Assembly (NCBI GenBank): GCA_024644875.1
Contig: JAHEGY010000004.1
Location: forward strand, 28,326-92,325
DNA length: 64,000 bases
From: Cyclobacteriaceae bacterium
Lineage (GTDB): Bacteria > Bacteroidota > Bacteroidia > Cytophagales > Cyclobacteriaceae
Direction: 5' to 3'
Position numbers and translations under genes: made by a program. The notes beneath the pieces are model-generated. The model was not told the DNA's origin. It made no database searches and saw nothing but the letters and a program-made list of their open reading frames with translations. This document shows, piece after piece, positions 46,370-55,443 of the stretch (its first letter is position 1; every line of letters begins with the position of its first letter).

Positions 46370-47863
46370 ATGAAAGGTATAGATCAGAAGTCGGATCTGG
46401 AAAAGTATTTTGAGAAATTCAGAAGGAATATTATTGGGATTGACTCCTATATTGAAACTCCTTATGGAAATAAAAAGATCATTTATGCGGATTGGATAGC
46501 CAGTGGAAGGCTATATAAGCCTATTGAGGATAAATTAATGACAGATATAGGTCCGATGGTAGGAAATACACATTCTGAAGCCAGTGAAACCGGGACCCTG
46601 ATGACAAATGCTTACCATTTCGCACAGCAGATCATAAAGAATCATGTGAACGCTAATGCTGAAGATGTAATAATAACTTCAGCAACGGGTATGACAGGGG
46701 TTATTTGTAAGTTTCAGAGAATACTTGGTTTAAAAATCCCTGAAAAAATAGAGAAATTCTGTAATATTCCTGAAGAAGAAAGGCCGGTAGTATTTATAAC
46801 TCACCTCGAACATCATTCCAACCATACATCCTGGCTCGAGACCATTGCTGATGTTGTTGTACTCGAGCCGACAAAGGATCTCCTGGTTGATCCGCAAAAA
46901 TTAGATATTGAAATAAATAAATACGGTAACCGCAAAGTTAAGATTGGCGCATTCTCAGCTTGTTCTAATGTTACCGGATATAAACCTCCGATCTTTGAAT
47001 TATCAAAGATCATGCACCAAAATGGTGGCTACTGTTTTATAGATTATGCCGCCTCAGCTCCATATGAAAATATTAACATGCACCCGGAAGATCCTGAAAT
47101 GAGGCTTGATGCTATATATTTCTCTCCTCATAAATTTCTGGGAGGTCCCGGCAGCACTGGGGTATTGGTCTTCAACAAAGAATTGTACAAAAACAGGATA
47201 CCAGACCATCCGGGAGGAGGAACAGTCAACTGGACCAATAGATGGAATGAGTATAGCTATGTTACTGATGTGGAGGCTCGTGAGGATGGGGGTACACCTG
47301 GATTTATACAGGGATTCAGGATTGCCTTAAGCATTGAACTTAAGGAACAAATGGGGGTTCAAAATATGGACGAGAGAGAGAAGCAACTTCTGGATATAGC
47401 TTTTAGGGAATTGCCAAAAATAAAAGGATTGAAGATTCTGGCTGATAATGTTAAAGACCGTCTTGGGGTGATATCCTTTTACATCGAAGGCATACATCAT
47501 AATTTGTTGACCAGATTGTTGAATGATCTTCATGGTATTCAGGTAAGGGGTGGTTGTTCCTGCGCCGGAACGTATGGTCATTTTCTGCTAAACGTGGATT
47601 ACGACCTATCGCATTCAATTACTGATCATATCGATCATGGAGATTTCTCCTTAAAACCCGGTTGGGTGCGGCTAAGTATTCATCCCACCATGACAGATGA
47701 TGAGCTTTTGAAAATTGTTGTAGCCCTTAAGGAAATCAGTGAAAATATTGATGAATATAAAGACCAATATTACATTAACAAGTCCACGAATGAATTTCAT
47801 CATAAAGAATATGATAAGGACTATGATGCAATCTTTAAAAACTGGTTTTTATCTGAATTATAA
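46370..47863 (+). CDS. Class V (SufS/NifS-fold) PLP aminotransferase-like enzyme
   Basis: A 497-residue PLP enzyme. The PLP Lys is Lys255 in FSPHKFLGGPGSTGVL. Other motifs are THLEHHSNHTSWLE, ASAPYENINMHPED and, near the C-terminus, VRGGCSCAGTYGH, where cysteine desulfurases have the active Cys loop. It is not a clear SufS: no suf genes are near and it is longer. A role in cysteine, selenocysteine or amine chemistry is possible. It stands alone, 147 bp after the acyltransferase. Confidence 0.85.
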   Translation: MKGIDQKSDLEKYFEKFRRNIIGIDSYIETPYGNKKIIYADWIASGRLYKPIEDKLMTDIGPMVGNTHSEASETGTLMTNAYHFAQQIIKNHVNANAEDVIITSATGMTGVICKFQRILGLKIPEKIEKFCNIPEEERPVVFITHLEHHSNHTSWLETIADVVVLEPTKDLLVDPQKLDIEINKYGNRKVKIGAFSACSNVTGYKPPIFELSKIMHQNGGYCFIDYAASAPYENINMHPEDPEMRLDAIYFSPHKFLGGPGSTGVLVFNKELYKNRIPDHPGGGTVNWTNRWNEYSYVTDVEAREDGGTPGFIQGFRIALSIELKEQMGVQNMDEREKQLLDIAFRELPKIKGLKILADNVKDRLGVISFYIEGIHHNLLTRLLNDLHGIQVRGGCSCAGTYGHFLLNVDYDLSHSITDHIDHGDFSLKPGWVRLSIHPTMTDDELLKIVVALKEISENIDEYKDQYYINKSTNEFHHKEYDKDYDAIFKNWFLSEL

Positions 47864-48048
47864 ACATATCCTGCCTACCTCTTAATTCATTTATTTATGT
47901 CAGATCACTGTAAAACTTACCGGACTAATTAATAACAGGTTTTGTCTCCCAAACGTCAAACTATTCTCTAGGATCCTCGAAACATTTCTGGTAAAATACG
48001 TTTTTATAATCAGGTAACAGTAAGTATATAAAGCTTATAGTTGTTAGT

Positions 48049-48127
48049 AATTTCCCGGGGTTTATGTGGTAATAGTTTTAGGTGGTTAGTTATATGGTTG
48101 TAAAAACTGCAAATCCCGGGATTTTTT
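48049..48127 (+). terminator. Possible terminator after the class V aminotransferase
   Basis: TTTCCCGGGG near 48051-48060 can pair with the palindromic ATCCCGGGAT at 48113-48122, followed by six T. The loop is about 50 bases, long for an intrinsic terminator. The region lies about 185 bp past the aminotransferase stop and before the convergent propeller lipoprotein gene. Confidence 0.35.
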
Positions 48128-48147
48128 CTTGCCATTTTTATCTCACT

Positions 48148-49257
48148 TCAATCCACCCATTCAGCTATAAACAGATTGGTATCCCTGGTTCCTCCATTAT
48201 TTCTATTGGATGAGAATACCAGGTATTTTCCATTATTTGAAAACACCGGAAAAGCATCGAAAATGCCATCAGTGGTAATTTGTTCCATGCCGGTGCCATC
48301 AATATTTATCATGTACAAATTAAACGGAAATCCTCTCTGGCTTGTGTGATTGGATGCAAAAATTACTTTTTCCCCGGAAGGATGAAAAAATGGGCACCAA
48401 TTGGCCTGCCCCAGGTCCGTTAACTGTCTTAAGCCTGACCCATCTGCGTTGCAGATAAATAGTTCCATTTCAGTAGGCTTAACCAGACCCTCTTCAAGTA
48501 ATTGTTTATATTCTTGGATGGTTTCCTGTGTATTAGGCCGGGAGGCTCTGAAAATAAGCTTAGATCCGTCAGGAGAGAAAAATGCACCCCCATCATAACC
48601 CAATTCATCCGTTATCTGAGTGACATTTGATCCATCCAGGTTCATTGTATAGAGTTCCAGGTCACCTGTTCTGATTGAAGTGAAAACTATTTTATCTCCT
48701 TTCGGGCTGACCGTTGCTTCAGCATCATAGCCTGGTTCATCAGTCAGTTGATGAATAATATTTCCTTTCAGGTCAGCAACATATATGTCAAAATCACTAT
48801 AGATAGGCCACACATATTTTCCGTCAGTCCGGGGTTCGGGCTTAGGAGGGCAGTTGCTGTCCCCGGCGTGTGTTGAAGCATAAACGATGAGGCTGTCTCC
48901 CGGCAAGAAGTATGAACAGGTTGTTCTGCCGAGTCCTGTACTTACCAGAAGAGGTTTATTGTTGATGATATCATCATCTTGCCAGTTAAAATAATATATC
49001 TGATCACATTGGTCTCCCCATTTAGGATTTGTAGCCTGGAAAACCAGCCTGGAATCATCAAAGCTCCAATATGCTTCAGCATTGTCGCCTCCGTATGTTA
49101 ATTGTTTCAGGTGTTTGAAATGGCGCTCTCCCTCAAGTATCAGCGTATCGGCATTTGTATCAAATATGGATGCAGCATTCTCTTTTTTTGAATGTTTTTG
49201 CGAACATGCTCCCAGGAAAAATACAAGAATGAAAACAAAACTTAAATAACGATTCAT
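48148..49257 (-). CDS. TolB-like/WD40-like beta-propeller lipoprotein
   Basis: A 369-residue protein with a lipoprotein signal (FVFILVFFLGACSQKHSKK, lipobox Cys at residue 18). The mature part has repeated PD40/WD40-like blades: GYDAEATVSPKGDKIVFTSIR, GYDGGAFFSPDGSKLIFRAS, WCPFFHPSGEKVIFASNH, FDAFPVFSNNGKYLVFSSN, each about 40-50 residues apart. It is the TolB-type C-terminal fold alone, without TolB's N-terminal domain. Probably a periplasmic or surface scaffold. It is divergent from the M28 peptidase gene. Confidence 0.85.
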   Translation of the reverse strand: MNRYLSFVFILVFFLGACSQKHSKKENAASIFDTNADTLILEGERHFKHLKQLTYGGDNAEAYWSFDDSRLVFQATNPKWGDQCDQIYYFNWQDDDIINNKPLLVSTGLGRTTCSYFLPGDSLIVYASTHAGDSNCPPKPEPRTDGKYVWPIYSDFDIYVADLKGNIIHQLTDEPGYDAEATVSPKGDKIVFTSIRTGDLELYTMNLDGSNVTQITDELGYDGGAFFSPDGSKLIFRASRPNTQETIQEYKQLLEEGLVKPTEMELFICNADGSGLRQLTDLGQANWCPFFHPSGEKVIFASNHTSQRGFPFNLYMINIDGTGMEQITTDGIFDAFPVFSNNGKYLVFSSNRNNGGTRDTNLFIAEWVD

Positions 49258-49302
49258 AAGAATAAAAATATAATACTATAATTAAAATCTAACTCTATTA
49301 TA

Positions 49303-49310
49303 TACTTTTG
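49303..49310 (+). promoter_or_regulatory. Candidate -7 element before the M28 peptidase gene
   Basis: TACTTTTG is an exact TAnnTTTG match 26 bases before the ATG at 49337. No TTTG box is seen at the usual upstream distance. Modest support. Confidence 0.38.
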
Positions 49311-49336
49311 TCGTATTCAATAACAACACAAAACGT

Positions 49337-50581
49337 ATGAAGATGGACAAAAATATACACTTATTATTCTTAAGCCTTGTTTTTTTTATATATTTAGCTG
49401 GATGTGAACAGCCCAGTAATCACCAGACAGCCATAAAATCTTTACAGAATGATATCAGCTTTCTGGCCAGTGATGAACTTGAAGGAAGGGAGACAGGGTC
49501 ACCGGGAGCGGCTAAAGCCGCTGAGTACCTTGCAAGCAGATTCGAAGAGATAGGACTTGCTCCGAAAGGTACAGATGGTTATCTCCAGGAATTCAGCTTT
49601 TCACCCAGAAAAAATCCTCATGTTGCTCCGACAGATGATTCAGTTAAAATTATCGCACGAAACGTTATTGGGTATTTGGATAATAAAGCAGCAAATACGA
49701 TCATAATTGGAGCTCATTTTGATCATCTTGGATACGGGGATGAGAACTCACTTTACAAAGGTGATTCATCAATCCATAATGGAGCAGATGATAATGCAAG
49801 CGGAGTGGCCGCACTTCTCCTGCTTGCGGAGGAATTAACAGGACGGAATGTAAACAATAATTATTTGTTTATTGCTTTTTCAGGTGAAGAAAAGGGATTA
49901 TTTGGATCCAACTATTTCAGTAAGAATCCAACCATAGATTTAGATGAAGCTAATTACATGATCAACATGGACATGGTGGGTCGTCTTAATGAGGAAAATG
50001 CTCTTGCTATTAATGGTACAGGCACTTCACCCGCATGGAAAGATATTATTGAGGATATTCATATCGATTCGCTGAAATTAATAATCAGTGAATCGGGTAT
50101 TGGGCCAAGTGATCACACTTCCTTCTATCTTAAGGATATGCCCGTTTTACATTTCTTCACCGGTCAACACGAAGATTACCATAAACCATCAGACGATGCA
50201 GATAAAATTAATTATGAGGGAATTTATGTAGTAACAGCATATATTGATTCTCTTATAAGCAGGTTAAACGAAAATGATAAACTCGTATTTACCAAAACCA
50301 AGGATGAGTCAAGAGATACACCCAGGTTTACCGTCACCCTTGGCGTTGTTCCCGACTATATGTTTGACGGCACGGGAATGAGAATTGATGGTGTCAGTGA
50401 AGATAAACCAGCTATGAAGGCCGGATTGTTGACTGGTGATGTTGTCATAAAACTCGGCGAGATAGAAGTTACCGATATGATGAGTTATATGAAGGCCTTG
50501 TCAGAATTTAAGAAAGGGGATGCAACAGAGGTGGTTGTCAGAAGGGGAGAGGAAGATTTAACTTACCCAATTCAGTTTTAA
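49337..50581 (+). CDS. M28 metallopeptidase lipoprotein with a C-terminal PDZ domain
   Basis: A 414-residue protein with a lipoprotein signal (LSLVFFIYLAGCEQ, Cys at 23). The M28 domain shows the zinc ligands in GAHFDHLGYGD, NGADDNASGV, FSGEEKGLFGSN, INMDMVGRL and QHEDYHKPSDD. The last 90 residues form a PDZ domain (GMRIDGVSEDKPAMKAGLLTGDVVIKLGE). It is a periplasmic aminopeptidase or similar, with the PDZ probably binding substrate or a partner. The next gene follows by 2 bp. Confidence 0.94.
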   Translation: MKMDKNIHLLFLSLVFFIYLAGCEQPSNHQTAIKSLQNDISFLASDELEGRETGSPGAAKAAEYLASRFEEIGLAPKGTDGYLQEFSFSPRKNPHVAPTDDSVKIIARNVIGYLDNKAANTIIIGAHFDHLGYGDENSLYKGDSSIHNGADDNASGVAALLLLAEELTGRNVNNNYLFIAFSGEEKGLFGSNYFSKNPTIDLDEANYMINMDMVGRLNEENALAINGTGTSPAWKDIIEDIHIDSLKLIISESGIGPSDHTSFYLKDMPVLHFFTGQHEDYHKPSDDADKINYEGIYVVTAYIDSLISRLNENDKLVFTKTKDESRDTPRFTVTLGVVPDYMFDGTGMRIDGVSEDKPAMKAGLLTGDVVIKLGEIEVTDMMSYMKALSEFKKGDATEVVVRRGEEDLTYPIQF

Positions 50582-50583
50582 AA

Positions 50584-51708
50584 ATGCAGACTATTGCCAT
50601 TTTAGGTGCCGGAAGGGTCGGAAATGCCATGGCGAGGGATCTGGCAGAAAAATTTTACGTAACATCTTTTGATATTGATGATGCCAACCTGGAGATGTTA
50701 ACAGGTTTTAAAAACATTCAAACCCGGAAATCGGATCTTCATACTTCTGATTTTAATGAATTACTGGCTGGTTATGATCTTGTAATCAGCGCTGTGCCGG
50801 GTTATATGGGTTTTAAAACCTTAAAAAAAGTAATTGAGAGTGGTAAAAATGTCGTTGATATCTCGTTTTTCCCTGAAGATCCTTTTGAATTAGACGGACT
50901 GGCAATAAAAATGGATGTTTGCGCTGTAGTTGATTGTGGTGTCGCTCCAGGTATGGGAAACGTAATTCTGGGAAGACATAATGAAGAGATGCGGGTACAA
51001 TCGTATGAATGCCTGGTAGGTGGGATTCCATCAGAACGTCAGTGGCCATTTCAATATAAGGCAGGATTTTCTCCAATAGACGTTATCGAGGAATATATCC
51101 GGCCAGCAAGGTATGTTCAAAATGGAAAACTGGTTATACGTGAGGCACTTTCCGATCCCGAACTAGTTGATTTTGATACGATCGGGACCCTGGAATCTTT
51201 CAATACGGATGGTTTGAGAACATTAATTCATACCATGAAAATACCGGACATGATAGAAAAGACATTAAGATATCCGGGTAGTCTTGAACCTCTGCGAGTT
51301 TTAAGGGAATGTGGCCTATTCTCAGATACACCCATAGAGGTAGAAGGTAATATGATCAAACCTGTGGATCTAACATCAAAATTACTATTTCCCAAGTGGA
51401 AACTTGAAGATAAAGATATCGATATTACGGTAATGAGGATTACAATAAAAGGTATTCAGAATGGTGATTATAAGGAAATCGAATATAAGCTGTATGATGA
51501 AAAAGATACTGTAAACGGAGTTTCATCCATGGCTCGTACCACCGGGTACACCTGCACAGCGGTTGCCCACCTGATAATAGAAGGAAAATTTACGACTCCT
51601 GGAGTAAACCCACCTGAATATTTGGGTGTAGAAGAAGACCAATTCAATTACATTCTGAAATACCTGAAAGACAGAAATGTTAATTACAAAAAGGTTGTTA
51701 AAAACTGA
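50584..51708 (+). CDS. Saccharopine dehydrogenase-like enzyme
   Basis: A 374-residue protein. The Rossmann motif is ILGAGRVGNAMARDLAEKF, followed by LVISAVPGYMGFKTLKKVIES, DVCAVVDCGVAPGMGN and a C-terminal domain typical of saccharopine-dehydrogenase family enzymes (NAD(P)-binding). It may act in lysine metabolism (saccharopine or a related amino-acid dehydrogenase). The gene lies 2 bp after the peptidase stop, so the two are translated together, which could tie peptide use to amino-acid catabolism. Confidence 0.85.
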   Translation: MQTIAILGAGRVGNAMARDLAEKFYVTSFDIDDANLEMLTGFKNIQTRKSDLHTSDFNELLAGYDLVISAVPGYMGFKTLKKVIESGKNVVDISFFPEDPFELDGLAIKMDVCAVVDCGVAPGMGNVILGRHNEEMRVQSYECLVGGIPSERQWPFQYKAGFSPIDVIEEYIRPARYVQNGKLVIREALSDPELVDFDTIGTLESFNTDGLRTLIHTMKIPDMIEKTLRYPGSLEPLRVLRECGLFSDTPIEVEGNMIKPVDLTSKLLFPKWKLEDKDIDITVMRITIKGIQNGDYKEIEYKLYDEKDTVNGVSSMARTTGYTCTAVAHLIIEGKFTTPGVNPPEYLGVEEDQFNYILKYLKDRNVNYKKVVKN

Positions 51709-51732
51709 AACCAGAAACAAAAGCCTTTAAAA

Positions 51733-52953
51733 TCAGGAATATTCCTCATTCCATTGTTCTATTGTGCCTTCCCGCATAGATTTATTAGCAAGAGCAACTG
51801 TAATAGCACTTTTCTTACCAAATCCTGCATTGGCGATGGTTTCCAGATCCTCAGTAATACATTTACCAAAATGTTCCAATGCGGCACCTGTTGGTTCTGC
51901 ATCACCACCATCAGAGTTATCAGTTATTATTGGAATAGGTTCACCGGCTTCCAACACTTTCATGGTCGCACTTGAAACACCATCCACTTCAGTTTTCAAT
52001 TCTTCAATAACAGCAGGTTCTGGATAAATATAACCTTTATGGCCCGCTTCTCCTTTCACAACTATGGCTGCCTTGGTGCCAAAGATCTTAACATTGAATC
52101 CCTCGTGGGCATTCGTTGTGATCGAATGAAAACTGGCTTTCAGGCCATTTGGATATTCTAATATGGTATAAACATTGTCAAATGTCTCCCGACCATCTTT
52201 ATAGTAATTAATACCTCCCATTCCCGTGATCTTTTGAGCGTGAGAATCCAGTACAAAATCGATCAGGTCAACCTGGTGGGAACAGAGCTCCGCCATAAGT
52301 CCGCCGGAGTATTCCGAATACATTCTCCAGTTTATCAGTTTTTCAAATTTCGGGTCACGCACCGGCCTTCGCCAATTACCATTTCTGTTCCAATGGGCTT
52401 CCACATGTGTGACCGATCCTAAATATCCTTCATGAATTGTATTATAGATATTTTGATAAAGCGGATTGTATCTGTGCTGGTACCCGACCTGAAATTTGAG
52501 GTTACTGTTTTTTACCTTTTTTTCCAGCTTGAGTGCCTCTTCTATTGTAAAAGTCATGGTTTTCTCACAATAGACATGCTTTCCTGCATCCAGGGCATCC
52601 GTAGCCATCTGGTAATGCATTGATAGAGGTGTGCTGATTATCACAGCATCTATATCTTTATCGTTGAGTAATTCCTGATAATCGGTATAGGATTTTGCTC
52701 CGGGAGAAGCTAATGACAAACCTTGTTCCAACCTGAAAGGAAGGACATCACAACAGGCAGTTACCTCTAATCCGGGAATATCCTTTACTAACTTAATCAG
52801 CCAGTTTCCTCGTCCACCTGTTCCAATTACGCCCAGCCTGACCAAGTCAGAATTTTTTAATATTTTACTATACACATTTTTCGGCTGAATTGCCAGGGAG
52901 GATAAAGCCAGACCACTCATCCCAACAAACTTTCTTCTTTTCATAATAACCAT
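51733..52953 (-). CDS. Exported Gfo/Idh/MocA oxidoreductase
   Basis: A 406-residue NAD(P)-dependent sugar-type oxidoreductase. The N-terminus MKRRKFVGMSGLALSSLAIQ looks like a Tat signal, so the enzyme is likely periplasmic with a bound cofactor. The Rossmann motif is LGVIGTGGRGNWLIKLV, the family's Glu-Lys active pair is in HVYCEKTMTF, and the C-terminal domain has YSGGLMAELCSHQVDLIDF. Such exported members act on modified sugars in Bacteroidota. The substrate is unknown. It converges with the saccharopine-type gene. Confidence 0.9.
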   Translation of the reverse strand: MVIMKRRKFVGMSGLALSSLAIQPKNVYSKILKNSDLVRLGVIGTGGRGNWLIKLVKDIPGLEVTACCDVLPFRLEQGLSLASPGAKSYTDYQELLNDKDIDAVIISTPLSMHYQMATDALDAGKHVYCEKTMTFTIEEALKLEKKVKNSNLKFQVGYQHRYNPLYQNIYNTIHEGYLGSVTHVEAHWNRNGNWRRPVRDPKFEKLINWRMYSEYSGGLMAELCSHQVDLIDFVLDSHAQKITGMGGINYYKDGRETFDNVYTILEYPNGLKASFHSITTNAHEGFNVKIFGTKAAIVVKGEAGHKGYIYPEPAVIEELKTEVDGVSSATMKVLEAGEPIPIITDNSDGGDAEPTGAALEHFGKCITEDLETIANAGFGKKSAITVALANKSMREGTIEQWNEEYS

Positions 52954-53255
52954 TAATTAACCCGTTAGAAATAAAGTCAAAAAAACAAGTATTATTGTTG
53001 CTTTCCGAGACTTCAATGTCTACCATAGAAGGCCTTTCAAAAATTATGCCTTATTCATTTACTTTAAAAAGTACTGCAAATGTATAAAAAGTTATGAAGC
53101 AAAATATTGAACCGGGCTTTTAATCCTTACAGATTTTTTAAAAATGCTTTAACAATTGCTATTTTAGAATGTTTATCAAAGAAAGAATTTATTATAATTT
53201 TACAATATTCCGAAACCAAATGGTGACCAGGATATCAAATTATCTATAGAAAACA
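52954..53255. other. 302-bp intergenic stretch between divergent genes
   Basis: AT-rich DNA between the minus-strand oxidoreductase and plus-strand yaaA. It should hold both promoters, but I see no exact TAnnTTTG match facing either gene, no hairpin with T-run, and no coding frame. Confidence 0.5.
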
Positions 53256-54023
53256 ATGATTACAATATTATCTCCGGCAAAGCGAATGAATTATTCAGAT
53301 CCGATTCTGACAGAAAAATGTACAATTCCAGTATATGTTAATGAATCAGAAACGATCATGAATAAATTAAAGAAATTGCGGCCAGCGGCCATCAAAAAAC
53401 TCATGAATATAAATGTAGTGCTCTCTGAGACTAATTATGACAGGTTTCAGAATTGGGAACCAACGTTTAATTTAAGTGTTGCCAGGCAAGCATTAACAAC
53501 CTTCAAGGGAGATGTATATCTTGGAATTGATGCTTCTTCCTATAACGAATCTGATTTTGAGGAAGCGCAAAAGAGTATCCGTATCCTATCCGGTCTGCAT
53601 GGCATTCTGAAACCACTTGATCTGATCAGGCCTTACCGGCTTGAAATGGGAACAAAATTAAAGATTGGCAGGGCTGATAATCTTTATCAATTCTGGGGAG
53701 ATAAGATCCTGAACTCTATTGCTGATGAGCCTGAATTCAAGAAAGATAAAACACTTGTGAACCTGGCCTCGCAGGAGTATAGCAATGTTATACCGCTGAA
53801 TAAACTTGAGGGAAGGATTATAACACCTTCTTTCAAAGAATTTAGAAATGGATCCTATCGACCAATTCATATCTTTTTAAAGAAAGCGAGAGGATACATG
53901 ACCTCCTATATCGTGAAAAACAGGCTAGAGGATCCTGAATCACTCAAACTATTTGATTGGGAGGGGTATGAATATAATGACAAACTTTCGGATGGTGATA
54001 ACTGGGTGTTTACCCGTGGTTAG
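53256..54023 (+). CDS. yaaA: Peroxide stress protein YaaA
   Basis: A 255-residue protein with the full YaaA (DUF328) signature: ITILSPAKRMNYSDP at the start, LGIDASSYNESDFEEAQK, RILSGLHGILKPLDLIRPYRLEMG, and YMTSYIVKNRLEDPESLK. In E. coli YaaA lowers free iron under peroxide stress. Normal length. It converges with mnmA, with 12 bp between the stops. Confidence 0.96.
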   Translation: MITILSPAKRMNYSDPILTEKCTIPVYVNESETIMNKLKKLRPAAIKKLMNINVVLSETNYDRFQNWEPTFNLSVARQALTTFKGDVYLGIDASSYNESDFEEAQKSIRILSGLHGILKPLDLIRPYRLEMGTKLKIGRADNLYQFWGDKILNSIADEPEFKKDKTLVNLASQEYSNVIPLNKLEGRIITPSFKEFRNGSYRPIHIFLKKARGYMTSYIVKNRLEDPESLKLFDWEGYEYNDKLSDGDNWVFTRG

Positions 54024-54035
54024 TATACAAACAGA

Positions 54036-55235
54036 TTAATTAATAATACCAGAGCCAAGTAATTCATCTTCGAAATACCAGGCTACAAACTGGCCCGGAG
54101 TTATCCCTCTTTGAGGTTTGTCAAATATTATATACAAACCATCTTTACGCTGGTAGATTTGAGCTTTTTCAAGATCCTGTCTGTATCTGATCCTGGCCTC
54201 CACAGCCATATTAGTATTTAACCCCAGCTTCAGGTCTTCACGGACCCAGTGAATATCATCATTCTTAACGAATAATCCCTTGCGATACAGTCCCTTATGC
54301 TGATCACCCTGGCCTGTGTAAAGGATATTATTTTTAGTGTCAGTATCTATAATGAATAGAGGTTCCGGGGTGCCGCCAACACCAAGTCCTTTACGCTGGC
54401 CGATGGTAAAGTAATGAGCACCCTTGTGTTCTCCTACTACCTTTCCATAATCGGGATGGTATTGATAAGCTTCAGTCAAAGAATCTAATGAATCTAAGAC
54501 ATCCTGTTCATTAGTGGTTTGAGTTTGATTCGATTCATAGATAGGGCTATCATTAGGGATCTCTATTATTGCCCCTTTCCAGGGTTTGAGTCTCTGCATT
54601 AAAAATTCAGGCAGTCGTACCTTGCCGACAAAGCATAAGCCCTGTGAATCCTTTTTATTTGCGGTAACCAGATCCTGATCTTTAGCTATTTTACGAACCT
54701 CAGGTTTCAGAAGTCCTCCTATCGGGAATAAAGCTTTGCTTAACTGGTACTGGTTTAACTGGCAAAGGAAATAGCTTTGGTCTTTGTTTTTATCTTTTCC
54801 TGCAAGTAATCTGAAAACAGTATGTCCATCCTTTTCTATTTGACCTTTCCTGCAATAATGACCCGTTGCTATATAATCCGCACCCAGGTTAAGAGCAGTT
54901 TCCAGAAAAATATCAAATTTTATTTCACGATTACATAATACGTCAGGGTTTGGGGTACGTCCATTCTGATATTCCCTGAACATATAGTCTACTATACGTT
55001 CTTTATAGGGTTCGCTCAGATCAACGGTCTGGAATGGTATTCCCAATTTTTGTGCTACCAGTAAGGCATCGTTACTGTCATCCAGCCATGGGCATTCATC
55101 GCTTATAGTAACTGATTCATCATGCCAGTTCTTCATGAAAAGGCCTATCACCTCATAACCTTCCTTTTTAAGAAGGTAAGCGGCTACGCTGGAGTCAACT
55201 CCCCCGGATAATCCAACTATTACTCTTTTACCCAT
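54036..55235 (-). CDS. mnmA: tRNA-specific 2-thiouridylase MnmA
   Basis: A 399-residue PP-loop enzyme. The PP-loop is [15 protein letters not shown]. Catalytic Cys are in [14 protein letters not shown] and [11 protein letters not shown], and family segments [11 protein letters not shown] and [10 protein letters not shown] follow. It adds sulfur to U34 of Lys, Glu and Gln tRNAs. The length is longer than the roughly 360 residues usual, due to an insert near residues 230-260. It is convergent with yaaA, and a TAnnTTTG element lies before its start. Confidence 0.95.
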   Translation of the reverse strand: MGKRVIVGLSGGVDSSVAAYLLKKEGYEVIGLFMKNWHDESVTISDECPWLDDSNDALLVAQKLGIPFQTVDLSEPYKERIVDYMFREYQNGRTPNPDVLCNREIKFDIFLETALNLGADYIATGHYCRKGQIEKDGHTVFRLLAGKDKNKDQSYFLCQLNQYQLSKALFPIGGLLKPEVRKIAKDQDLVTANKKDSQGLCFVGKVRLPEFLMQRLKPWKGAIIEIPNDSPIYESNQTQTTNEQDVLDSLDSLTEAYQYHPDYGKVVGEHKGAHYFTIGQRKGLGVGGTPEPLFIIDTDTKNNILYTGQGDQHKGLYRKGLFVKNDDIHWVREDLKLGLNTNMAVEARIRYRQDLEKAQIYQRKDGLYIIFDKPQRGITPGQFVAWYFEDELLGSGIIN

Positions 55236-55252
55236 TGATTACTTCTAAACTG

Positions 55253-55260
55253 CAAAAATA
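55253..55260 (-). promoter_or_regulatory. Candidate -7 element before mnmA
   Basis: On the minus strand TATTTTTG matches TAnnTTTG, 17 bases before the ATG at 55235. The leader would be about 10 bases. No upstream TTTG box at the expected spacing. Confidence 0.33.
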
Positions 55261-55443
55261 CAACTCTTTTCACACAGTAATCGCGATAAGATTAAAGGAG
55301 ATTATTGATTATTCAATAATTTTTTTATATTTATTGAACAGTTACAATAACTGGAACTATGTTTATTTGTTGTTCGACCAGGATACCACCAAAGGTAAAC
55401 CTGTTATCTATACTTTCTATTTTACTTTAAAAACAGGTAATAC

